Positions 1 to 24,970 of a DNA stretch of 30,693 bases are shown here, piece after piece. How positions within the stretch are numbered: the first letter of the stretch is position 1; each line of letters opens with the position of its first letter. The stretch is from positions 54,832 through 85,524 of the forward strand of contig NW_014578013.1 of the NCBI RefSeq assembly GCF_000485595.1. The letters are read 5' to 3'. The notes below the pieces were generated by a model. It searched no databases. It was not told the DNA's origin and was given only the letters and a program-made list of their open reading frames with translations. The translations under genes and the position numbers were made by a program. The stretch is from Priapulus caudatus (lineage: Eukaryota; Priapulida; Priapulimorpha; Priapulimorphida; Priapulidae).

Positions 1-119
1 TGAGAATCACATCACAGTGAGAATCACATCACAGTGAGAATCACATCACAGTGAGAATCACATCACAGTGAGAATCGCGGCACAGTGAGAATCACATCAC
101 AGTAAGAATCGCGGCACAG
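1..119. repeat. 17-bp minisatellite
   Basis: Seven head-to-tail copies of a 17-bp unit, tgagaatcacatcacag. Copies 5 and 7 share a variant (cgcgg in place of cacat), so the array contains two unit types. It starts at the window edge and probably continues to the left. No coding role is seen. Confidence 0.95.
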
Positions 120-1605
120 CAAGCGCGCGAGGGAGACGCGGAGTGCAATCTTTACGTCGCCGGCGATGAATGAGAGAGCGCGACAAAGACATGTGTGAAG
201 AAGAGGCCTGGACGTCCTCTACGGGGCACCGCTCCACTACCCCATGTTGTTTCAATACGTCGGTTATTAGATGCCATTTTAAAACAAAGTGTTCTGATTA
301 ACAAATGCTAAATAAATTAGCAATGAACGACTAGTTTCGAATTGCGGCAGTCTTCTTCAGGTTCTTCTCACAACTTTTTACAGTTGAAAAAAAACCGTGC
401 TTTTCAGCGTGTTCTCTCCTCTCCTCCTTATATACCCTTCCCGCCTGTGGGGGGTGCAGAAATTTAGGGTTAGGGGCGTACCCGCTGTAACGCCGCCTGC
501 TGTTCGGCCAGTTGCAACGCTAGCTGTTCCTGAGCCTCAACCCTGTCGTCGGCCTACAAAAAACGGAGAACGAATCGATGACGCGACAATAATAACATCA
601 GGAGTCTATCAATATATTGATAGACTCCTGATAACATGCATAAAGTCCGAAGACAAACGTAACGCGTCAGTAAGAGGTCGGTATTACACGATGTGTTTAA
701 AGAAATTTTCAAGTTTTAAATTTAAATTTTAAATGTTAATTGTGAATACCCGAGTTTTAAGACGAGAACTCCAACGACATACAGAATTTCATGAACTCGG
801 GATTGACTGTAACAAACTTTACGTAACTTTAACTTGCTACGTACACGATTATTGCACGGAAAATCGTTGAGATGTGTCTCACAGGAAATGTACGAATTCA
901 TTTATTTGGTGTACAAAAAGTAAATGGCAGTCGAAACATAAACAGCAAGACAAACAAGCAACATAAAATGTACCAAAACTCTGTCATAATCCTCTGTGGA
1001 GCTCCACAAACTAACCTCAATGGTTATTCATGTTCAGGGGCAAATTGAGAGGGAGAATACGTTCATTGACCACAACAATGAAATACCACATGTATGTGGC
1101 CGGTCGCCGTTTTTAAATGTATGCTTTGCATGGAGGAACTTTAAAACAAATAAAGTTCCGTGCCATTGTTGATATTTTGAGATAAAAACCAGTCTTAGTT
1201 TCAGGATTTCCACAGGGTTAGAAGGACAAGACGTGCACCTCTGTGTACGTAGCCATACCTGACCCTGGTCTTATGGGAAACACAACAGAGGACAATGCCA
1301 ACAACCTCACAGCAAATGCATCTGCGCTGATATTACCCTGCACAATATCCAAGCTGTAGCAACGTTCGGTAAAAACAACAGCACTGATAATGCAGACGAA
1401 CACCACGAAACAAACGTTTAGGCCAGGATGAAACGCAACAATCACCGCAGCAGTGCCTCCCATGTGCAGACTACGGTCAGTGGTGAGTGAGTAGACACGC
1501 GCACGCTCAAACACATCCATACACTACTGAAGCAGACAGGGTGATCGCCAGCGACTGTGCAAACACTCGCCGACACGAAAGATTTAACTACGGACAGCCT
1601 GCCGC
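120..1605. other. Non-coding stretch downstream of the GOLM-like gene
   Basis: No exon with convincing homology was found on either strand. The right part (about 900-1605) is the likely 3' UTR of the minus-strand GOLM-like gene. A minus-strand AATAAA (plus-strand tttatt at 901-906) could be its polyadenylation signal, about 700 bp after the stop codon. A minus-strand ATG frame of 100 codons (1218-1520) has one hydrophobic stretch but matches nothing I recognise. Confidence 0.4.
597..632. repeat. 36-bp perfect palindrome
   Basis: An uninterrupted inverted repeat with 18-bp arms (atcaggagtctatcaata and its exact complement) and no spacer. It could extrude as a cruciform or be the core of a small foldback element. 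No flanking target-site duplication was recognised. Confidence 0.95.
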
Positions 1606-16797
<15,192 letters not shown>

Positions 16798-17094
16798 CAC
16801 AACACCACGAAACCACAGTGATTTCCCGACACAGTGTACACCTACAGCGAGACGAACTTTCACGCCATGACCACACTAAAATATTTCTGCGTGTAGAAAC
16901 GTAAATAAATTGTAATAACCTGTAGTTGAAAATTCTGACTATATTTTTTAAATATTCACATTAAATTTAATGTAGGGTATTTTGCCGTTATAAATAGTCA
17001 AGTAATTGAGTGCATGGAAAATCTCTTGATTTTATATCAAACATGTCTGCCCCCTGATACACAAAAAGGTGTTTATTTTCTGTGATTCTCTCTT

Positions 17095-17466
17095 CTCTGA
17101 GACTCCGAGTCCGTTCACAACTGGTTCCTTATTTTTTCATCTATTTGGGTATATAATTATATAATATTCATGCTGCTTACTGATACTTTGTTGTATTGAT
17201 AGTCGTTACTCATGTCGTTACTTTACGTCTTTAGTGAAAATACTACTACTACTAGTACTAGTAGTCTAGTACTACTACTATACTACTATACTACTATACT
17301 ACTATACTACTATACTACTCTGAGACTCCGAGTCCGTTCACAACTGGTTCCTTATTTTTTCATCTATTTGGGTATATAATTATATAATATTCATGCTGCT
17401 TACTGATACTTTGTTGTATTGATAGTCGTTACTCATGTCGTTACTTTACGTCTTTAGTGAAAATAC
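17095..17466. repeat. Two identical ~149-bp copies separated by a TAC/TAG microsatellite
   Basis: 17095-17243 and 17318-17466 read identically (ctctgagactccgagtcc... to ...agtgaaaatacta), offset by 223 bp. Between them is a (tac)/(tag)/(tatac) tract. Perfect identity means either a very recent tandem duplication or a collapsed or duplicated assembly join. Confidence 0.9.
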
Positions 17467-17611
17467 TATTACTAGTTTAATTTTTAATTTTATGCGGAAT
17501 GGGAATGCGGCAATGCCATTTGCATTGCATTTACAGACACAGCAGTGTCAGCACAGGCGCTTGGAACGTCTCAGAAAAAAAAAAGTAAACAGTTAACTCC
17601 TTAAAAAAAAA

Positions 17612-18260
17612 GAGCCTCCGTGGCCCAGTGCCAGTGGCAGTGGTAGGCATCGTGCACTGTCCACTGAATACTGCGAGTTCAAACCCCGGCCGGGGCAGTG
17701 AATTTTCTCAAGGTGTAAAAACCTGGCTCTCAACATTGGAGACTGTGAATCTCCCGTGGCGTGGATAACCACGTAAAATGGCGGTCCTGTCTCCAGAAAT
17801 ACTAGCCAATGGGGACGTAAAAGAACCACTGAGGGCGCAAAAGGAACCAAGGCCGTACGCAGGAAATTTTCTGTAGGGGGGCAAAGGTACTCCCCATGCC
17901 CCCTGTGCCCTAAAGTTTTGCAATTTGACATTTCTTTATTTAAAGTAATATTTCTTTGATGAATTAAGATAACCTTTTGTCACATTTCTATTTTATTTGT
18001 AAAAGTGTACAGTATTTGTCTCAATAAAAGGCATACTCTGAAAATCTCTAGGGTGGGCAACTGCCCCTGCTGCCCTCCTGCTGCGTACGGCCCTGAAAGG
18101 AACTCTGGCTGTGACCACCCTCAGTGCCATTGGCTAAAAGCTGACTACCTGGCTTTACCCCAAGCTAGGTCACACCTCATGGCTAGCTATAGCTCGTTGC
18201 CTCGATGCCAAATTTGGATACTGCAACGTAATACAACAGAAACAGAAACAGAAACAGAAA
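17612..18260 (+). mobile_element. tRNA-derived SINE (split by a hAT MITE)
   Basis: The head has an A-box-like tggcccagtg...tggtagg and a B box agttcaaaccc (17676-17686), as in RNA polymerase III promoters from tRNA genes. A non-tRNA body follows, and the element ends in a gaaaca repeat tail at about 18235-18260. The A-box region has an internal duplication of cagtg(g)c. It inserted into the A-rich part of the left arm of the long-inverted-repeat element. The body is interrupted at 17848-18095. Confidence 0.75.
17848..18095. mobile_element. hAT-type MITE inside the SINE
   Basis: 248 bp with ends caaggccgtacgcag and ctgcgtacggccctg (inverted, one mismatch). Perfect 8-bp flanking duplications aaaggaac lie at 17840-17847 and 18096-18103. 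The 8-bp duplication and the CAGGGCCG-like end indicate a hAT transposase in trans. No open frame of its own. Confidence 0.85.
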
Positions 18261-18435
18261 AAAAACACGAAATGTATTTACTACTAAAGTCTTAATGTTT
18301 CTCTAGTCTATTTCGCCTATTATTGCTGATAACTTTCTGTAAATGCCGTTCAAATGCTCATCTGTAACACACAAGTACACCGCACGCCCGCCCTGTGCAC
18401 AAACATGAATAAGAGAGCAGGTAGGAAAGCGTGAT

Positions 18436-19036
18436 CGCAAAATTCGCTCGACGCTCGCTTCATTTCACACGACAACAGTCCAAAAACACATCCAGCAGCT
18501 TCCATCTTGGTATTTATGTGTAGCTAAATGTTCACTGGTTCGAATTATAACTTCCCCTGTTTCTTATTCCTTTGTTCTTACCTACTCCCACCAGAGATAT
18601 CTCGTGAAGTCTTGCAGGAAATATTCTCTCCTTGAAAAATGTAAAGAGGACGTATCATCCGAAAATCCCTAACGGCGCTACTTTCGATGGATCACTGTAG
18701 TCGTGTGTGGGACATCATGCCCGCGCGCATTATGCTTGGCTTGGCGGGTCTCGAAACGGAGGCTCTTAGGCAGGCAGCAGCTCATCCCAGCATGCAATGC
18801 GCCCCATTACTCGTGTATAAACAGACATCTCGTTCTCTTTACATTTTCACGGAGAAAACATTTCCTGCCGGATTTCACGAGATATCTCTGTCAGGAGTAG
18901 GTAAGAACAAAGGCCAGAGTTATAATTCGAACAAGTGAACATTTAGCTAGACATAAATACCAAGATGGAAGCTGTTGGATGTGTATTCGTGATGTAAAGG
19001 TGTGAAATGAAGAAAGCATCGAGCGAATTTTGCGAT
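18436..19036. repeat. Inner inverted repeat, arms ~205-215 bp
   Basis: The left arm 18436-18652 and right arm 18834-19036 are diverged reverse complements. Shared blocks are cgcaaaattcgctcga, cagcttccatcttggtattt, tagctaaatgttcact, ttcttacctactcc and agagatatctcgtgaa. The spacer is about 180 bp. It could be a second foldback element or the sub-terminal part of the larger one. Confidence 0.8.
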
Positions 19037-19134
19037 AGACCTTATCGCTAATCGGTAAATATCACCAGATGGTGCACCACTGGACACGCATGATGGGATG
19101 GAAAAGGAGGCATCGATCGGCGCTCATACGTAAT

Positions 19135-20210
19135 ATATGCACGGCTATGGGTGATAGGAAACGGTACTAACTATCATATCTCGCGAACGAGTTGAGTTAC
19201 ATTTCTAGAAATCTAGAGGAATATAGACACATGTCTTAGCTATAATCTCTGTGAATCTTCAGTTTGTTGAAGCACGATTAGTCTAGTTAATTACTAAATA
19301 TATGCGAGCGGTATCGCGCATAGGCGCCTATTGCGTGCAGCCGGCTATACGCACGGCTATGGGCGATAGGAAAGGGTACTAACTATCATATAACGCAAAT
19401 CAGTTGAGTTACATTTCTAGAAATTTAGATGAATATAAACACGTCTTAGCGATAATCTGTGAATTTTCAGTTTGTTGAAGCACGATTAGTCTAATTAATT
19501 ACTAGGGCTGTAACGATACACAAGCCTCTCGATTCGATCCGGTTCTCGATATTAGCCTCTCGATTCAATTTCTTCGATTCGATTCCCAAAATATTGAAAT
19601 GTTATCTTATTTTTTATATTTTCATTATTTTGCAATAATAAATTATTAGAAATTGCCAATGAATACTAAATGGTGAATAGACTAGAGAGTCTAGAGAGTA
19701 TATATCATAGAGATGTATACTATTTATACATCTCTAGGGTATATATACACTGCACAGTCGCTGAGTAAAATTGGTGAGTAACACTCCACAATATATAGCG
19801 TAGTGCCGCCATCTATTGGAGGAAAAAAGTGGTATCGAAGTGGAATCGAAAATACGGGGAACGGATCGAGGATCGGATCGAGGGAAGAGAATCGCGATCC
19901 GATCCGATTTCGGTGGATCGTTACAGCCCTATTAATTACTAAATATATGCGAGCGGTATCGCGCATAGGCGCCGATTGCGTGCAGCCGGCTATACGCACG
20001 GCTGTGGGCGATAGGAAAGGGTACTAACTATCATATCTCGCGAATGAGCTGAGCTACATTTCTAGAAATCTAGATGAATATAAACACATGTCTTAGCTAT
20101 AATCTCTGTGAATTTTCAGTTTGTTGAAGCACGATTAGTCTAATTAATTACCAAATATATGCGAACGGTATCGTGCATGCATACTGACGCCTATTGCGTG
20201 CAGCCGGCTG
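19135..20210 (+). repeat. Three tandem ~210-bp units
   Basis: Units start at acggctatgg near 19141, 19353 and 19998. Shared landmarks are gataggaaa, ggtactaactatcatat, catttctagaaat, cagtttgttgaagcacgatt and atatgcgagcggtatcgcgc. The period is 212 bp, and 208 bp for the next step once the inserted hAT MITE and its duplication are removed. Confidence 0.9.
19503..19931. mobile_element. 429-bp hAT-type MITE
   Basis: The ends tagggctgtaacgat and atcgttacagcccta are exact inverted repeats. Perfect 8-bp target duplications ttaattac lie at 19495-19502 and 19932-19939. TAGGGCTGTAACGAT-type ends are widespread among animal hAT elements. The core has an inverted repeat (agagatgtata...tatacatctct, about 19707-19735) and GATC-rich cgattcgat repeats. 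It interrupts the second of three tandem 210-bp units. Confidence 0.92.
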
Positions 20211-20525
20211 CTAACCGCTCGTGGCGGCGGCGGCGCTAGTAATGCCCCTGTTCCTATCCCATGATGCATTGCTGTTCCGATTGGCGATAAGGCTTATCAC
20301 GCTTTCCTACCTGCTCTCTTATTCATGTTGTTTGTGCACAGGGCGGTGTACTTGTGTGTTGCAGATGAGCATTTGAACAGCATTTACAGCAAGTTATCGG
20401 CAATAATAGGCGAAATAGAGTAGAGAAACATTAAGACTTTGGTAGTAAATACATTTCGTGTTTACATTTTTTTTTTTTATTGAGACGTTCCAAGTGCCTG
20501 TGATTGCATTGTCATTGGCATAGCT

Positions 20526-21009
20526 CTAGTAGTAGTACTAGTAGTAGCTAGCATTGGCATTGCTATGACAAGTATAATTTAAAGTAAATATTAAGTATAT
20601 AATAAATAAGTAATATACTGGTACTGTATACTACTACTAGTAGTATTACCGTACATGCATGTGGTCTTGCAAGATATGATCCTTTATTGGAGCTGGGAGT
20701 GGGAGAGCCCCGACTTCGTCATATATCGGTTTCAGAAATGCAGCTCAGGGTCAGGTCTGGCGAACAGACTTCAGTTCAAGTACAAACTCTTCAGTCTTCT
20801 AGTATTATCATAATTATGATCATATCGTGAATCGTGTATCATATCCGAATGTTGTATTGAAGGAATCTACTGTTAATCAGAAGAAAGTCCTACAGTCTTG
20901 TCAATTTGCTAATTATGCCCCCAAATTGCATACAATGGCATTGACAATGTACATCTTGCTTATAGTTGTATCACACTCACAGGCGGTCTGCTTTTTGTTC
21001 TTAGCTAGC
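20526..21009 (+). promoter_or_regulatory. NAA35 upstream region
   Basis: Contains (tag)/(tac) microsatellite pieces to about 20645 and then unique sequence. A pyrimidine-rich stretch ending ttgttcttag just before the ATG could be a splice acceptor after a 5' UTR exon, or simply leader sequence. No core promoter motif is convincing. Confidence 0.35.
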
Positions 21010-24000
21010 ATGGCGATGGAGATGCAGCACAACTGGGTAGATGTGACTGACACATTTCGGACCTCCTGCACAGAGCTGAAGCTAGGAGAGCTAGTCCACG
21101 ACCAGTAGTAAGTTATTGAGATGACATCCGATACCAGATTCCCAGCATGTTAACAAGGGGGCGTCCTTACTGAGTTACTCCAACATAAAAAAAGAAGAAA
21201 TCTTATGGCCTTGTAACCTCGTAAATATTAGTCTTCAAAGTCCAAGGGACTATATCGAAGATGGAAAGAGACAAAGTTGATCAAATAGACAGGTCAACAC
21301 TATCGCAGTAAAGAAAGCCTCAAGTTTGCAACTAACTAAAGAGTATGGGAGAGAATTCCAATACGGAATGACAGAGATAAAGAAACTCAACTTGAAGGGA
21401 TCCTTTGAAGATGGCACATGTTGAAAGCAATGGTCACGCGCAGATGACCGAGTGCAATTCTTATGTGGGAAATATCGAAAACCGGACGAGCTCAAAGACA
21501 TTTAGTAGTTACTGATTATTGTTTTATGAGAAATGGTCAATTTTAGCGCTAGCCATCGCTCTGAAACATTTCATCGATCACTGTATCTTATTTGCAGTTT
21601 TGGCCTCTTTGAGGCGATGTCGGCCATTGAGATGATGGACCCGAAAATGGACGCAGGCATGCTGTGTCATCAGAGCCACCTGGTGATGGGATTCGACAAG
21701 TCGATTAACGCCGGAAAGTTGAAGAAGCGTAACGTCTTGATGCCGGAGCTGATCGCAATCATAGACGACACGTACGCGTGCTTGGTAAGTCCGGGGGCTC
21801 TCGCAAACAGCCGAGGTTCGAGCCGATACCCGATCCCAACTTGACGGCCCACCCCTCTGAATGTCTCGGTGCCACGTGCATCCTGCATCGAATTGCTTTC
21901 CTCTTCCCGGTAGCGAATCAGGACGTTTCGACTCCATATCGACGGTCATGTCGGTCGCATTTTGCCGGTGTCGGATTTAGACATGATGAGGTGCTGATCT
22001 ATGGGAAGATGTAGAGGCCCTATTCGGCTGATAGAGAATAAGGCTGTGTAACAACTGATCTTGGCAAGAATATCGGCAAGATGCATGACAAATGAGTGCG
22101 AGGTGCGGGGGAAGGGTTGCTCCTTTAAAACGTTAAATCTAGTAAGAATTGATAATAAAGCACAATTATAAAATAAAGAAATCCTACAAACTTGTGCAAA
22201 TTATTATCTTTTTTTAATAAGTGGTTCTAATTTGTTAATGCTAATTCTTGTTAATTAGGTCAAATCATAACTTAGATATAAATTATAATAAAATTCTAAC
22301 AAATGTAAAACAAATATCCCAGATTTTGAGAGGCACTTCAGACTGTGAGGCTCCCTAAGCTGTAGCTTTTTTACGTTATGCCTGAATCCGGGGCGGCGCT
22401 GCGTTTCACATGTAACCTGTTTACGTTATGCTGAAATCTGTCCCTGGGTTTCACATATCACCGGTATTTACGTTATGCCGAAATCTGTCCCTGCGTTTCA
22501 CAGGTCACCTGTGTTTACGTTATACGCCTGAATCCCACCCTGCGTTTCACATATCACCTGTGTTTACGTTATATGCCTGAATCCCACCCTGCATCTCACA
22601 GGTCACCTGTGTTTACGTTATGCCGAAATCCGTCCCTGCATTTCACATATCACCTGTATTTACGTTATATGCCTGAATCCGTCCCTGCATTTCACATATC
22701 ACCTGTATTTACGTTATATGCCTGAATCCGTCCCTGCATCTCACATATCACCTGTGTTTACATTATGCCTAAATCCGTCCCTGCGTTTGAACTTTTCACA
22801 GGTCACCTGGCTCGAGGGGCATTCGCTCGCGCAGACGTTGTTCACGAACCTCTACCTGCACAAGGTGCACGACGTCGACGACCGGCAGGTGAAGGCGTTC
22901 TCGATCGCGATGCTCAAGATCGTCGACATCCTCCGCGAGATCGTCAGCCGCGCGTCCGTCTTCGAGGAGGTAAACAAGTGAACGTGCGCGTCGATCATCT
23001 TGCACGTTATCTGGGTGGTCCTCGCGGATGAAGGACCGTCTTGCCCGCGGCGTTAGCAGAGCGAGGTCGGGGCAATTTTTGTGCGCCTCGGACGACGACG
23101 ATCGTTGGCCCGATTTGTAATTTCGCTCGTTGTAGCTTTTGTTCCGTGAATGTCCATGCAAACGACGCTGTACAGAAGTGTCGTCTGCGACTATCGAGTA
23201 TCGATATGCTAAAGATTAATATTTACTTTTGGTATCGATTATGCAAAAGTGAACGTTGATGCTGTCGTTAAATACCGGTTTTCTAGTCTGATTCGGTTTT
23301 TGATTCCGTTGGTTTGATATGTGGTTAAATAGGAGGACTTCCAGCCACTTACGTACGGGTTCAAAATGGCTGCCGACATATCGGAAGTGCGGACAATCGG
23401 AATGGTGAAAGAAATAGAAGATGACATTCAAAAGATTGTAAAGGTGAGCTCGAAATCTCTGTAGTACAGTGGGCAGTAAACAATTGCTTATAATTAATCT
23501 TACTCAGGAATAATTCTGTGTATGAAACCCTATCTCGTACCTTTTTTAGGACATTTTATTCTTTTGTATAGTAGATCAATTACTATACACATGATTGATT
23601 AGATATTGTACGTCAAATGGTGTGAAATGTTCAATTGTTCATTGTAAAATGTCATTGTTCATTGTAAAATGTTTGTAAATTCTTTCTTGAATATATCATG
23701 TAAAATGTTATGTCTAGACGATTTAAAACGTTTCAAACGTGAGCTGAATGAACAGTGATCTACTTGTGGTAACCTTGGAAGCGTACGTGCGAAGCCGACA
23801 TTATGGCACATGCCCGCATTATCGCTTGTTTGCTTGCAGAGCACTCGCAGCAAGCAGGGTGAAAACCGAGATGCGCAGACGACAGCGCAGCATAGCGAGG
23901 CGTCTGCCCTCTACACCCGTCTCAAGTTCACGAGGTTGCTGTTCGTCACACTGGCTGGTCTCAATAAGAGAGAGGTGAGAATCTAGCGCACACTGTCTGT

Positions 24001-24931
24001 CTGCATGAGCTCTCCGTTTAGAAACTCGAGTGTGCTCGACGGTTTGTGTGTGTGCATTTGCTCTCGAGTAGTATAAACATAAATGTGCCTCTATCACCCT
24101 GTTAAATTTTTGAAAAGGTTATCTTAGATTACTACTTAAGTGTAGAGGGGATTGAATTGAATTTACGATGATGGATAATTTCAGTTTTATACAGGCGTTT
24201 TCTTTTTGATCTCGACCAAATGATCAAAGTTTTGGTTGTGTTATCTCCAAGCGGCCAGATGGGAAAATCAAAATCTTATTGATGCTCGAAGCGATAAGGT
24301 TTTGTGGCACATGGTGTATATAGTGTAAAGTTCTGTTGTGGCTGTCTACAAAAATGTGATTTTCTTCTCAAAATTAAGTGACTACCCGAATGCGATAACG
24401 TAACGGTCAATTGCCATTTTAGCATAATATTACAGCCATGTGTGTGAATTTGTAGGACATTACTAGCACAGTAGGAAAGCGCAGCATAGCGAGTCGTCTG
24501 CCCTCTACACCCGTCTCAAGTTCACGAGGATGAGCATAATATTACAGCCATATGTGTGAATTTGTAGGACATTACTAGCACAGTAGGAGATGTCAAGAAA
24601 TACCTAAACCAGTGTAAAGAGTTGCTGCAGTCAATGCTAACCAGTGTTGACCTGGGAGTTCAACCAGTGCCAACACAGGACACCAGCAGTACAGGTATGC
24701 ACTGAAAAATATACTAGTCGTGCTTGTATGCAATAGAGATGCTACACCGTGTAGCTTGTTTATTTTATTGCACTGCAGCTTTAATTGTAAATTAATCCAT
24801 CTAGCAATACGCACGTGTAGTTGTACTATCGCCCATTATATAATAATAATAATAATGATGAAAAGAAGAAGAAGAGGAAGAAGCAGATAACAACAACAAT
24901 AATAACAACAACAGCAAGAACAACCACAACC

Positions 24932-24970
<39 letters not shown>

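Larger units (their letters stand above)
17511..20525. mobile_element. ~3-kb long-inverted-repeat element, host of nested insertions
   Basis: Left arm: 17511-17586 plus 18261-18436. Right arm, inverted: about 20298-20525. Matching blocks are cttggaacgtctca with an A run, cacgaaatgtatttacta, gtcttaatgtttctcta, ctatttcgcctattattg and gagagcaggtaggaaagcgtgat. The left arm is split by a SINE that itself carries a hAT MITE. A second inverted pair (18436-18652 and 18834-19036) and about three 210-bp tandem units (19135-20210) lie inside. No transposase frame is visible, so it would be non-autonomous. Confidence 0.75.

Noticed and set aside
397-732. 111-codon plus-strand frame
   Set aside because: It runs through the 36-bp palindrome and AT-rich sequence and has no recognisable domain; probably chance.
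1218-1520. 100-codon minus-strand ATG frame with a hydrophobic segment
   Set aside because: It falls in the presumed GOLM 3' UTR. No homology, no repeat of phase with a splice site, and its length is expected by chance.
17612-17700. Functional tRNA gene
   Set aside because: Only A- and B-box-like words are present. No cloverleaf closes, the A-box region is internally duplicated, and a SINE body and tail follow.
20827-21108. Upstream in-frame extension of NAA35 (start near 20935)
   Set aside because: The extension reads as hydrophobic residues from a pyrimidine-rich stretch ending in ttcttag, more like an intron end or leader. Relatives are hydrophilic there.
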